From Adhaeribacter radiodurans (lineage in GTDB: Bacteria; Bacteroidota; Bacteroidia; Cytophagales; Hymenobacteraceae), in assembly GCF_014075995.1 (NCBI RefSeq), contig NZ_CP055153.1:2976001-3040000 (forward strand): 64,000 bases of DNA, in the 5' to 3' direction. The notes beneath the pieces are model-generated. The model was not told the DNA's origin. It searched no databases and saw only the letters and a program-made list of their open reading frames with translations. Below are positions 29,464-38,227 of this stretch, in pieces. A program made the position numbers and the translations under genes. Every line of letters begins with the position of its first letter. The stretch's first letter is position 1.

Positions 29464-30033
29464 CTTCAATTTATAATAACGCAAGATGATAGCTAGTCTG
29501 TTTTAATACGTTAGCAAAATCTGTTGTTAGTAATGCAAATTTAGTTTATTCTCTTAGGATGTTCTGAGACTTAAGTCTTTTACCTATTGCCCTTGTTACC
29601 CTCCAATAATTGGTTCGAAACCGATAGAGTTAATTTATTTTTTGGGGTTGTATCCCACTGTACTACTTTAATAACAATATTATCTGCTAACTCTTCTGTA
29701 CCCTTCTGCGCAACTCAATCACCGGGGCAATTTCCCTAAATAATTCCTGTAACGAATTCCGGCGAATCCTTTTAGTAATTATTAGCCGTTGCACCCGGTT
29801 GTATTCAACCTTTTGAAGGACAACACTGTATTGGACACAAATCACACTATGGGCCCGCACCCATGTCATTGCATCCGGACGACGTAAGGTAGGTTTTAAT
29901 TGGGCCACATTGGCCGCTATTTAAAGGTTTACCAGCTAATTAGGTATTAATCATAAAAGCTTTACCTGGTTAGGAAAATGTCATTGCAGAAGAGCATTCT
30001 GTTTTATTAATGCCCAACCCGGAATGCAATATA
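29464..30033. other. Intergenic between TlpA and YeeE/YedE-type genes
   Basis: No convincing gene. A 73-codon minus-strand frame at 29687-29908 contains WVRAHSVICVQYSVVLQKVEYNRV, faintly like a LytTR fragment, but the match is too weak to annotate. Confidence 0.45.
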
Positions 30034-30447
30034 TTAATGCGGAAGTTTATCTATGATCACCCCGTAAAAGTATGTGCCGATTAAAGAACCAAATATTACA
30101 ATAAGCATGGTCCAATAACCAAAACCCACATTTACAAACATTGGGCCCGGACAGGCACCGGTTAATGCCCAGCCTAATCCAAAGATGGTGCCTCCTATCA
30201 TATACCGGGACAAGGTTCTATTTTTAGCCTTAAAAGTTATTACGTTCCCCTGCGTATCTCTGACCCTGAATTTTTTAATCAGGTAAACCGCTATTGCCCC
30301 CAGAATTACGGCCGTAAAGATAATGCCGTACATGTGAAACGATTGAAAGCGAAACATTTCCTGAATACGGTACCACGAGATTGCTTCTGATTTAGCCATA
30401 ATCAATCCAAACAAAATGCCCGCTGTTATATATTTAAATCCTTTCAT
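30034..30447 (-). CDS. YeeE/YedE-type (DUF6691) transporter half, second subunit
   Basis: A 137-residue membrane protein with about four helices and the conserved signature LGWALTGACPGPMFVNVGFG carrying the family Cys. YeeE/YedE proteins take up thiosulfate or related sulfur compounds; in many Bacteroidota they occur as two half-length genes like these. It starts 3 nt after the upstream half, so the two are coupled and probably pair in the inner membrane. Confidence 0.88.
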   Translation of the reverse strand: MKGFKYITAGILFGLIMAKSEAISWYRIQEMFRFQSFHMYGIIFTAVILGAIAVYLIKKFRVRDTQGNVITFKAKNRTLSRYMIGGTIFGLGWALTGACPGPMFVNVGFGYWTMLIVIFGSLIGTYFYGVIIDKLPH

Positions 30448-30450
30448 GCC

Positions 30451-31008
30451 CTAAAAAATTATGGGTAGTAAAAAATGCGTCATGACTAAGCCGCCAATAA
30501 AGAAGCCTATTACAGCTAACAGCGAAGGAATTTGCATATTAGACAAACCACTGATAGCATGGCCGGAAGTACAGCCACCAGCGTAACGGGCACCAAAGCC
30601 GACCAAAATGCCTCCTAAAAGTAGAATCAGGAAACCTTTTGGCGAAGTGATAAAATCGAATCCAAATAGTTGAGCAGGATTTAATTGTCCGTCAAAGTTA
30701 ATTCCTAATGTCTGTAAGTCCTTAATAGTAGCTTCTGACAATTGCAAGGGTTGCTCGCTTTTCAACACGGTAGAAGCAATGATGCCCCCTAGCACTGCCC
30801 CCATTAGAAAGAGTAAGTTCCATTTCTGGGTTCGCCAATCAAAATCGAAAAACTTAACTTTTTTACCTGCCCCAGCTAAGGTGCACAGGGTTCTTAGATT
30901 AGACGAAAAACCAAACGATTTGCCGTAAAACAAAAGTAGAACCATAATAAAAGCTATGGCCGTGCCAGAGGTATACCAGGGCCAGGGTTGTTTGAGTAAA
31001 TTGAGCAT
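30451..31008 (-). CDS. YeeE/YedE-family thiosulfate-type transporter half, first subunit
   Basis: A 185-residue integral-membrane protein with the signature ARYAGGCTSGHAISGLSN, where the Cys is the substrate-relay residue known in YeeE (TsuA). About five hydrophobic helices. The partner half follows after 3 nt. It sits 154 nt downstream of the MBL/rhodanese gene on the same strand and may share its transcript, although an imperfect hairpin occupies that gap. Predicted role: import of thiosulfate or polysulfide sulfur. Confidence 0.9.
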   Translation of the reverse strand: MLNLLKQPWPWYTSGTAIAFIMVLLLFYGKSFGFSSNLRTLCTLAGAGKKVKFFDFDWRTQKWNLLFLMGAVLGGIIASTVLKSEQPLQLSEATIKDLQTLGINFDGQLNPAQLFGFDFITSPKGFLILLLGGILVGFGARYAGGCTSGHAISGLSNMQIPSLLAVIGFFIGGLVMTHFLLPIIF

Positions 31009-31066
31009 TAAATATTTATAAATGATACGTGAGTACCGGTATTGAACAATGATTTATAAGCCGTTT

Positions 31067-31097
31067 GGTAAACTGCTGTAAAACAGTAGGTTTACTC
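31067..31097. other. Imperfect hairpin between MBL and YeeE genes
   Basis: GGTAAACTGCTGT and ACAGTAGGTTTACT pair with one bulge and one mismatch around an AAA loop. There is no T-tract, so attenuation rather than termination is as likely. Confidence 0.35.
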
Positions 31098-31162
31098 CTG
31101 CGCGGACTTGCATGCCTATGCACACCAACCATCCGGTGGTTACAATTAAAAATACTAAAAAC

Positions 31163-32581
31163 CTACTTCATGGTGCTGGGGCAAACATAAGTGCTTACCT
31201 GGAATTTATTTGAATCTTTCAGGGCTTTAAAGCCACCTTTTACATCTATCAGGCTGTCGTAACCCCGGGCCCGCAGGATAGAATTAAATATCATGGAACG
31301 GTAGCCGCCGGCGCAATGCACGTAGTAGGTTTTGTTTTTATCTACCTGGCTAAAATTTTCATTAATATAATCCAGCGCCACATTCTCAGAGTTAATTACA
31401 TGTTCGGCGTAATGCTCGGTTTCTTTCCGCACATCCAGAATATTCACTTTTTCACCGGCCGCTACACGCTGGGCCAGTTCTTCGGCCGAAACCGATTGGA
31501 TTTGGTCTACTTCTTTGCCGGCCGCTCTCCAGGCGGCAATACCACCTTTCAGGTAGCCAATGGCCTGGTCGTAACCTACCCGGGCTAAACGGGTAACAAC
31601 TTCTTCTTCGCGGCCTTCTTCCGCAATAATTAATATTTCCTGTAGAATATCCGGAATTAAAGTGCCTACCCACGGGGCAAAACTACCGTCGATACCAATA
31701 TTGATAGCATTAGGCACAAAGGCTTGGGCAAAAATTTGCGGGTTGCGGGTGTCCAATAGTACGGCTCCGGTTTCGTTGGCAGCGGCTTCAAAAGCTTCCG
31801 GGTCTAAGGCCTGCGTTCCCTGACTTAATATCTTGGCAAAGCTTTCGTAACCTTCCCGGTTCAATTTTACGTTCAGCGGGAAATAAGCCGGCGGTGGCGT
31901 TAAGCCATTGGTAACTTCCTGAATAAATTCTTCGCGGGTCATATTAGCCCGTAAAGCATAATTGGTTTTCTTCTGATTGCCCAGCGTATCGGTAGTTTCT
32001 TTGCTCATGTTTTTACCGCAGGCCGAACCCGACCCGTGTGCCGGATACACCATAATATCGTCCGGCAAAGGCATAATTTTGTTCCGCAACGAATCATATA
32101 AAGTGCCGGCCAGTTCTTCCTGGGTCATATGGGCTGCTTTCTGGGCTAAATCCGGACGGCCGACATCACCGATAAATAAGGTATCACCGGAAAATAAAGC
32201 GGTTTCCTTGCCCTGCTCATCACTTAACAGATAAGAGGTAGATTCCATGGTATGTCCGGGCGTATGCAGCACTTTTAGGGTAACGTCGCCAACTTTAAAT
32301 ACCTCCCCGTCTGGGGCAATGTGGGCGGTAAAAGTAGGATTGGCGTTTGGTCCATATATAATAGGCGATCCCGATTGCTTGCTTAAATCCACGTGCCCCG
32401 AAACAAAGTCGGCGTGAAAGTGCGTCTCGAAAACATATTTAATCGTGGCGCCATTCGCTTCGGCTTTTGCCAGGTAAGGGCTTACTTCCCGCAACGGGTC
32501 AATAATAGCCGCTTCGTTGCCGGATTGGATGTAGTAAGCGCCCTGCGCTAAACAGCCGGTATATATTTGTTCTATTTTCAT
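31163..32581 (-). CDS. MBL-fold persulfide dioxygenase-like protein with two rhodanese domains
   Basis: A 472-residue enzyme of the ETHE1/persulfide-dioxygenase-rhodanese group, oxidising glutathione or low-molecular-weight persulfide to sulfite. The MBL domain (about 1-240) has THFHADFVSGH (His54, His56, Asp58), HTPGHTMES and FSGDTLF. Rhodanese 1 (about 265-355) lacks its catalytic Cys (LIIAEEGREE at that place) and is likely structural. Rhodanese 2 (about 365-460) is intact with VHCAGGYRS. It ends in TYVCPSTMK. Preceded by a GTGAT-N4-GTCAC operator shared with the TauE/SafE gene, so expression is probably controlled by the local Crp/Fnr regulator. Confidence 0.93.
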   Translation of the reverse strand: MKIEQIYTGCLAQGAYYIQSGNEAAIIDPLREVSPYLAKAEANGATIKYVFETHFHADFVSGHVDLSKQSGSPIIYGPNANPTFTAHIAPDGEVFKVGDVTLKVLHTPGHTMESTSYLLSDEQGKETALFSGDTLFIGDVGRPDLAQKAAHMTQEELAGTLYDSLRNKIMPLPDDIMVYPAHGSGSACGKNMSKETTDTLGNQKKTNYALRANMTREEFIQEVTNGLTPPPAYFPLNVKLNREGYESFAKILSQGTQALDPEAFEAAANETGAVLLDTRNPQIFAQAFVPNAINIGIDGSFAPWVGTLIPDILQEILIIAEEGREEEVVTRLARVGYDQAIGYLKGGIAAWRAAGKEVDQIQSVSAEELAQRVAAGEKVNILDVRKETEHYAEHVINSENVALDYINENFSQVDKNKTYYVHCAGGYRSMIFNSILRARGYDSLIDVKGGFKALKDSNKFQVSTYVCPSTMK

Positions 32582-32615
32582 ATTCTTAGTTTTTAAATAC
32601 GTTGTTAAAATTTAT

Positions 32616-32627
32616 GATACAAAGGTC
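32616..32627 (-). promoter_or_regulatory. Promoter box GACCTTTGTATC of the MBL/rhodanese gene
   Basis: Twelve-base element identical to the one upstream of the TauE/SafE gene. It contains CCTTTG like a -7 box with a poor first half, and lies exactly 22 nt from the GTGAT-N4-GTCAC palindrome. Confidence 0.65.
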
Positions 32628-32649
32628 GGTACTAATTAAGCCTGTTTCG

Positions 32650-32663
32650 GTGATATAAGTCAC
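32650..32663. promoter_or_regulatory. Crp/Fnr-type operator upstream of the MBL/rhodanese gene
   Basis: GTGATATAAGTCAC, a near-perfect dyad of the form GTGAy-N4-rTCAC. The spacing to the promoter box equals that of the second site at 33520-33533; the inferred centre is near -41.5, the class II activation position. Confidence 0.7.
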
Positions 32664-32673
32664 GTTGGTTTTA

Positions 32674-33471
32674 TTAGGACATAAATATTTCTTTAAAGAG
32701 AATGTAAACCCCCATAACCAAAACAAACCAGCCAAAGCCTCTTTTTAATTTGCCACTATCAGTCTTATCTGCAAACGCCGAACCGATAAATATTCCTGCT
32801 ATGGAAAGCGCAGAGAATATAAGCAGAAAACGCCAATCTATTTTATACTGGAAAATATCGCCCACAAAGCCAAACAAGGAGTTGGCTGCAATAATATAAA
32901 GCGAAGTTCCTACGGCCATTTTCATATCTAACCGGATAAAAATTACCAGTACCGGAATAATCAAAAATCCACCGCCGGCACCTACCAGACCAGAAATTAA
33001 GCCAACTATAATAGCTTCAACAACAATCAGCCAATAATTAATTTTTTCGCTTTGATTGATTTTCCAATCCTGGCAACATTTTTTAATAATCATGCTGTAA
33101 GAAGCCAGAATCATGAGCAAGGCGAACAAAACCATGAGCAGCAGCTCTTTCGTAACCACCAGGCTGTTCAACCGGAAGACTTCTTCGGGAATAGCGGGTA
33201 TTAAAAATTTACGGGACAGGTAAACGGTTATTAAAGAAGGCAAGCCAAAAATGAGAGAGGCTTTAAAGTTCACTAATCCCTGCCGGTAAAAGTTATAACC
33301 ACCTACCAAACTGGTAGTACCTACCACAAACAACGAGTAAGAAGTAGCCATTACCGGACTTAGCCGCATTAAATAAACCAAAATCGGTACGGTTAAAATA
33401 GACCCGCCGCTCCCGGTTAAACCCAACGAAAGCCCAATTAACAATGCCGCAAGGTATCCAATTATTTCCAT
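32674..33471 (-). CDS. TauE/SafE-family sulfite exporter-like permease
   Basis: Integral-membrane permease of about 265 residues with eight hydrophobic helices in two homologous halves (GLSLGLTGSGGSILTVPILV and GLISGLVGAGGGFLIIPVLV). Family members export sulfite or sulfonates. The ATG at 33471 begins MEIIGYLAAL; an in-frame ATG at 33492 adds a polar leader that would overlap the promoter box, so it is rejected. Beside the persulfide dioxygenase, which makes sulfite, export of that product is the obvious role. Confidence 0.9.
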   Translation of the reverse strand: MEIIGYLAALLIGLSLGLTGSGGSILTVPILVYLMRLSPVMATSYSLFVVGTTSLVGGYNFYRQGLVNFKASLIFGLPSLITVYLSRKFLIPAIPEEVFRLNSLVVTKELLLMVLFALLMILASYSMIIKKCCQDWKINQSEKINYWLIVVEAIIVGLISGLVGAGGGFLIIPVLVIFIRLDMKMAVGTSLYIIAANSLFGFVGDIFQYKIDWRFLLIFSALSIAGIFIGSAFADKTDSGKLKRGFGWFVLVMGVYILFKEIFMS

Positions 33472-33485
33472 CTGTTTAAATTTTG

Positions 33486-33497
33486 GATACAAAGGTC
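33486..33497 (-). promoter_or_regulatory. Promoter box GACCTTTGTATC of the TauE/SafE gene
   Basis: Same twelve bases as upstream of the MBL gene, again 22 nt from the palindrome. It overlaps the alternative upstream ATG of the permease, which argues for the shorter start. Confidence 0.65.
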
Positions 33498-33519
33498 CAC
33501 AGCTCTTAAACCAATCTCT

Positions 33520-33533
33520 GTGACATTGGTCAC
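33520..33533. promoter_or_regulatory. Crp/Fnr-type operator upstream of the TauE/SafE gene
   Basis: GTGACATTGGTCAC, a perfect 5-4-5 dyad. With its twin at 32650-32663 it defines a likely binding site for the Crp/Fnr protein encoded next door. Confidence 0.75.
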
Positions 33534-34049
33534 TTTAAGCTTTTTTGTATTTTTTAATTAAAGAAGAAAATATTAAGAAAGGCGGTTTTGGATTTTAAGA
33601 TTAGTGGCTTTACTATAATATCGTTCAAAGAAAATCTAAAGTAAAACAGGTAGCAGGTTTCAGAGTGTATAAAACTATTAAGTGACTGCAACCCAAATGA
33701 GTTTGCCAAGCCATTCGGCAGGTGAAAAAAATGAGATAATGTGGCCGGGTATTATTCTGGAGGATGGAGCCGGTTAGATAAGAGTTGCGGCTATTATCCC
33801 CACAGAACCCAGTGCAGCGGTTAACAACCAGCTTTTAGAAACCAATTTCCCGGAAGATTAGAGTAAAACTGCGAGTATTATAACTTCTCCTTAGAATTTA
33901 AACTAATGGTTGACTTATAAAATTGGTTGGATGAATCAGGTGTTTCTGAATTATTTTAAGAGAACCAACTACGCGTAGAAAGTATACCTTTAATGCCATG
34001 ACCTATAATTGGCCGGCTCTTAATTAAATTTGAATTCCCGTTAAATAAT

Positions 34050-34697
34050 CTAAATAATATCCAAGTTTAGAGCTTCTATGTAATTGCGGTGTAGTATAAC
34101 CGCGCCTTGTTGCTCCAGCTTTTTTAAAAGCCGTGATATTACTTCGCGGGAACTGTTCAAGTCATCGGCAATTTGTTGGTGTGATAATTTTACCTCGCGG
34201 CCTTGCACTTCCTGGTAACGCTTCAAGTAAAACAATAAGCGCTCATCTAAGGCTTTAAAAGCAACACTATCCAGGGTTTGCAGCAGTTCCTCAAAGCGTT
34301 GCCGATAAGATGAAATCACAAAATGATTCCAGGTTTTATATTTACCCAACCAAACCTCAGTTAGGTGAGCTGGTATTAAAATTACTTCGGAAGGAACAAC
34401 TGCCCGCGCTTTAATGCCGCTCTGGTCGTTCCGCAAGGTACACATTATGGATAGGGCACAGGCATCACCAGGTTGCAGGTAGTACATTAAAAATTCATTG
34501 CCTTCTTCATCCTCGCGATACACTTTCAGTAACCCATCCGAAACCAGGATAGTAGAGCGGATAAACTGTCCGGTTTGCAACACATTCTCCCCTTCTTCCA
34601 ACTGCCGTATAACACTTTCCTGACTTATTTCGGTAGCTAGTGCATCCTCTAAGTGCCTGAACTTTTGCTGAATTACTACTTTGGTTTCCTGCTCCAT
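34050..34697 (-). CDS. Crp/Fnr-family transcriptional regulator, likely activator of the sulfur locus
   Basis: A 215-residue regulator: cyclic-nucleotide-binding-like beta roll (about 20-135; VLQTGQFIRSTILVSDGLLKVYRE, YYLQPGDACALSIMCTL) and Crp-type winged helix (about 145-212; LSHQQIADDLNSSREVISRLLKKLEQQG). No N-terminal 4Fe-4S Cys cluster is seen, but two Cys in ACALSIMC could respond to thiol or sulfide chemistry; this is speculation. Two GTGA-N-TCAC dyads upstream of the exporter and dioxygenase genes are its probable targets. No copy of the dyad is seen before its own start. Confidence 0.9.
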   Translation of the reverse strand: MEQETKVVIQQKFRHLEDALATEISQESVIRQLEEGENVLQTGQFIRSTILVSDGLLKVYREDEEGNEFLMYYLQPGDACALSIMCTLRNDQSGIKARAVVPSEVILIPAHLTEVWLGKYKTWNHFVISSYRQRFEELLQTLDSVAFKALDERLLFYLKRYQEVQGREVKLSHQQIADDLNSSREVISRLLKKLEQQGAVILHRNYIEALNLDII

Positions 34698-34866
34698 ATG
34701 GAAAATTTATATAATTACTTAAACACTAAACCATTCTTCCGAAAGAACAAGGGTAGAGTTTATTTAATAATTAATATTTATCAGATTTAACGTTGTTACG
34801 TTGCTTCTTGTATATAGTATTCAACTTTCTTAATGAGATGAGGCTATAAGGGTGCTTATTCCCTGA

Positions 34867-35361
34867 TTTTTCTTCTTAACGTACATAGGACTGGGATCAA
34901 TAGTTATTACCTCTCTTTCCGCAGTATTGATTTTTCCTAAATTACTTTCCAACGGTTTTTATACTTTTACTCAAAACATTTTTGGAGTTTGGCTAATGGT
35001 AGCTAACTGGAAATTGGCTGTTATTTTTTCCCGTGGACTTAGATGGTTCGGCATGGTGGTAGGGTTTGGACTAATGTTAGTGGAAATGCTTTTTGTTTTA
35101 TTTGCTATTTTCGTTAGTCTCATTCGCCTGCGCATCCCTGCTACTTCAATAGAGGAAGTAATTCTTGTTGCAGTAACAGCAGCAAATGTATTCCTGCATA
35201 ACTTTATTGAAATCGGATCTTTGCTGGGGGTATTAACTTTACTATTTTGGACGGTAATACCAGGAAACAAACTTCAGAAACAAAGGCCAGCTGCCAACAA
35301 AATTAGTCCTGCTAGGCAGGCTAGCCGCAGCAAAAATAATAATTTCGTAATTCAGCAGTAG
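34867..35361 (+). pseudogene. Membrane-protein fragment, start not apparent
   Basis: An open frame on the plus strand runs from 34867 (after TGA) to 35361 without any ATG near its start; a TTG at 34927 is the first start-like codon. The product has about three to four hydrophobic segments (FGVWLMVANWKLAVIF, WFGMVVGFGLMLVEMLFVLFAIFV, SLLGVLTLLFWTVI) and a basic tail. It resembles the C-terminal half of a DUF4386-like membrane protein, but the match is weak. Best read as a truncated remnant or a short gene with an atypical start; function unknown. Confidence 0.45.
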
Positions 35362-35558
35362 TTCCTTCGTCACGGTGCTACCGCAGCAATGCTAACATTT
35401 ACTATTTCCCTCCTACTCGCCCAACTAGTTACCTTTTTAGTAGCTTTTTGTAAAACTTAATGTATTAATTGCAAGGAAAAACAACGTTTCTTAGCGGTTG
35501 TTAGAAATTAACAACTCTATCTTATTTCTTGTAAATTAGAATTTACTAAATCACATAC

Positions 35559-37328
35559 ATGCCTTTTAAGACAAAAACTCTATTCCAGGTTAGTATTTTT
35601 CTATTCGGAATTATATTATTTCTACCTACTTGGATGGTAGCCCAATCTAGGCCCAATGTCATTCTTATATTAACAGATGACCAAGGCTGGGGAGATTTAA
35701 GTTTGCATAATAACCCTTGGGTGGAAACTCCGCACTTAGATAGTTTGGCTAAAAGAGGTAAAGAATTTACGCATTTTTATGTTAGCCCTTTATGTGCCCC
35801 CTCCCGGGCAAGTATCTTAACCGGACGCCATCATTTAAGTACCGGTGTTTTATCGGTTTCAAAAGGACTGGAGATAATGGATCCGGAAGAAACAACATTG
35901 GCCGAATTATTTAAAGCTAATGGGTATAGAACCGGAATTTTTGGCAAATGGCATAATGGGCAACATTACCCCAGTCGTCCAAACGATCAAGGTTTTGATG
36001 AATTTTTAGGATTTAGTGCCGGCCATTTATCTAATTATTTTAATACCAACCTGGAAAAAAATGCCGCCAAGGTAAAAACCAAGGGATATATCACTGATGT
36101 ATTAACGAATGCTGCGCTTCAATTTATAACCGATAATAAAAACAAGCCTTTTTTTTGTTACATCCCCTATAATGCGCCTCATGCTCCTTTTCAGGTGCCG
36201 GATCGGTACTTTAATAAATACAAAGACAAAGGATTAAACAATGAACTAGCTGCCGTTTATGGTATGGTAGATAATATAGATGAAAACGTCGGGAAAATTC
36301 TACAATATCTTAAACAGAACAAACTCGAAGAAAATACCATCGTCTTATTTTTATCTGATAATGGTCCCAATGGCCATCGGTTTAATGATATGATGAAAGG
36401 AATAAAAGGCAGCGTACACGAGGGAGGGGTTCGGGCTCCTTTTTTCATCAGCTGGAAAAATCATATCCAAGCGGATCAAAACATTGACGTTCCAATTGCG
36501 AACGTAGATATTTATCCCACCCTTTCGGAATTATGTAAACTCACCAGCATTCCCGGTAAACCGATAGCCGGAATGAGCCTCGTCCCTTTGCTTCTGAATA
36601 ATGGTGTTTCTTTCAAGGCCAATCGAAATCTTTATACCCACGTCAATTTCATGACAGTACCCGTAGATTTGAACGCGGGTGGCTTCCGCAATAGCCAGTA
36701 TCGTTTGGTATATGAAAATGACAAACCTCAGCTATACGATTTGAGGCGGGATCCGGAAGAAAAAACGGATCTCGCTAGTGTAAACAGCCAATTAGTAAAT
36801 CAATTTACAGACGATTACAAGAAATGGTTTACCGCAGTTTCCGCAAATTTAATGTATAACCGACCCATTGTAGTTTCCCAAAAGGGAGTGGCTCTACCCA
36901 CCTATGAAGCCTCGTTAACGGCGGGAATAAAATTTAAAGAAGGACATGGATGGGCTCATGATTGGATTGAAAGATGGAATACCACCACCGATAGTATTTC
37001 TTGGGAAATTAATTGCCAGGATTCAGGGAAATACCGGGTAGAGATCGAATACCTATGTAAAAAGACGGATGTGGGTTCCCGGATTGTTTGTCGCATTGGC
37101 AAAGAAAGCAAACCAGCAACTATAAAAAATGCTTTTTATTCCGCACAGATTCCTAGCCCCGACAGGGTACCTCGAAAAGAAGCTTACGAAGTGAGTAGTT
37201 GGAAGCGAATGGAAGTAGGTACTTATTATATAGCTTCGGGCAAGCAACTTGTAACTCTCCGCGCTTTACAAGTATCAAATAAAAATGTTGCAGAAATTAA
37301 TTCTATAAACTTGGTGCCCGTTGATTAA
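35559..37328 (+). CDS. Sulfatase (arylsulfatase-type) with C-terminal binding-like domain
   Basis: Secreted type I sulfatase of 589 residues, hydrolysing sulfate esters, probably of sulfated polysaccharides. Signal peptide ends near WMVAQ (about 29). The domain starts RPNVILILTDDQGWGDLS; Cys79 in CAPSRASILTGRH is the residue converted to formylglycine. Further metal motifs: GKWHNG and FLSDNGPNGHR. After about residue 440 a beta-rich extension (YEASLTAGIKFKEG..., SGKYRVEIEYLC) looks like a carbohydrate-binding or DUF5077-type domain. No formylglycine-generating enzyme or polysaccharide locus lies nearby. Confidence 0.92.
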   Translation: MPFKTKTLFQVSIFLFGIILFLPTWMVAQSRPNVILILTDDQGWGDLSLHNNPWVETPHLDSLAKRGKEFTHFYVSPLCAPSRASILTGRHHLSTGVLSVSKGLEIMDPEETTLAELFKANGYRTGIFGKWHNGQHYPSRPNDQGFDEFLGFSAGHLSNYFNTNLEKNAAKVKTKGYITDVLTNAALQFITDNKNKPFFCYIPYNAPHAPFQVPDRYFNKYKDKGLNNELAAVYGMVDNIDENVGKILQYLKQNKLEENTIVLFLSDNGPNGHRFNDMMKGIKGSVHEGGVRAPFFISWKNHIQADQNIDVPIANVDIYPTLSELCKLTSIPGKPIAGMSLVPLLLNNGVSFKANRNLYTHVNFMTVPVDLNAGGFRNSQYRLVYENDKPQLYDLRRDPEEKTDLASVNSQLVNQFTDDYKKWFTAVSANLMYNRPIVVSQKGVALPTYEASLTAGIKFKEGHGWAHDWIERWNTTTDSISWEINCQDSGKYRVEIEYLCKKTDVGSRIVCRIGKESKPATIKNAFYSAQIPSPDRVPRKEAYEVSSWKRMEVGTYYIASGKQLVTLRALQVSNKNVAEINSINLVPVD

Positions 37329-38227
37329 TTTACTAAAACAATTTAGAAACGTAGGATAAAGAAAAATAAGGTATCACAAGTAGATCTGGAAAAATTACTT
37401 CCTGGAGCTTTAATAAAATAATAGGCATAAATACAGCTGCAAAAAGTCTCTGAGATGTTTCAGTAAATTTCAAAAGTAGAAAGGTGATTGGACTGGCTAA
37501 CGCCTAGTTAAATAGTTTTAAAGCTTTGCTCGTCCGCTTTGAAACCAAAGCCCAACTTAGGCTGGACTTCTACTTCTTAGCTTAAACAGTGCAATTTATT
37601 CGAAAAATCAGCAAAGCTAAACTTTACTAAATAGCTTCTAAATAAAGAATTACCAGATTAGCAGTTAGTCCGGCATTATATTTTTCGAATGTAGAAGTTG
37701 GCCGACTTTCTCCCTATTCTGCTCCTATCAAAAAGAAGTTCACCAAGATTGAGCTGGCTTTATAAGCCTGCATCCGGTTTCCAACCGCCTCCCACATTTT
37801 TTTCGACTATAATTCGCAATATCATTTGGTGGGTAAACAAGAGATGGGCCCTTAGAACTTTGATTAATTAAATCCAACTGGCCAAGTGCCCACTACCTCT
37901 TGCGCCGCTGGTAAGAAATCATTTAATTCCAATTTTGGATTAGGGGTAAGACTCAGAAATTTTTAGATATGATAGTGTACTCGTTACCTAATACATTATC
38001 TTTTAACTGGTTATTAACCCTGTGCTTCTGAATCCATCTGTACGCTCGTAGAAGAATTGCTTGTTTCTCTTTCAGCAGCGTGGATAGAATACACCTCCGT
38101 AAATAAAAGTAATATATAATAGGAGAACAATCCGTTTGTGAGAAGTTTAGTAAATGTATTTCCGGACAAAACACCTCTTTACTTTCGGCCATTTTGTTTA
38201 CATTCGTACTTTCCTCCAAACCTACTC
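37329..38227. other. Intergenic, about 900 nt
   Basis: AT-rich with no credible gene. An 88-codon minus-strand frame (37953-38219) has no recognisable features and reaches into the upstream region of the next gene; it is not annotated. Confidence 0.5.

Larger units (their letters stand above)
33472..34049. other. Intergenic with TauE/SafE promoter; rest unassigned
   Basis: The left end carries the Crp/Fnr-type operator and promoter box. The remainder (about 33545-34049) has no open frame or clear remnant. Confidence 0.5.

Noticed and set aside
29687-29908. 73-codon minus-strand frame with WVRAHS... resembling a LytTR fragment
   Set aside because: Only a short loose similarity, one residue out of register with the LytTR motif, no receiver domain nearby and no usual start; not annotated as a gene.
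37953-38219. 88-codon minus-strand frame upstream of the PQQ gene
   Set aside because: No motif, no neighbours in the same direction, and it runs over the likely promoter of the PQQ gene.
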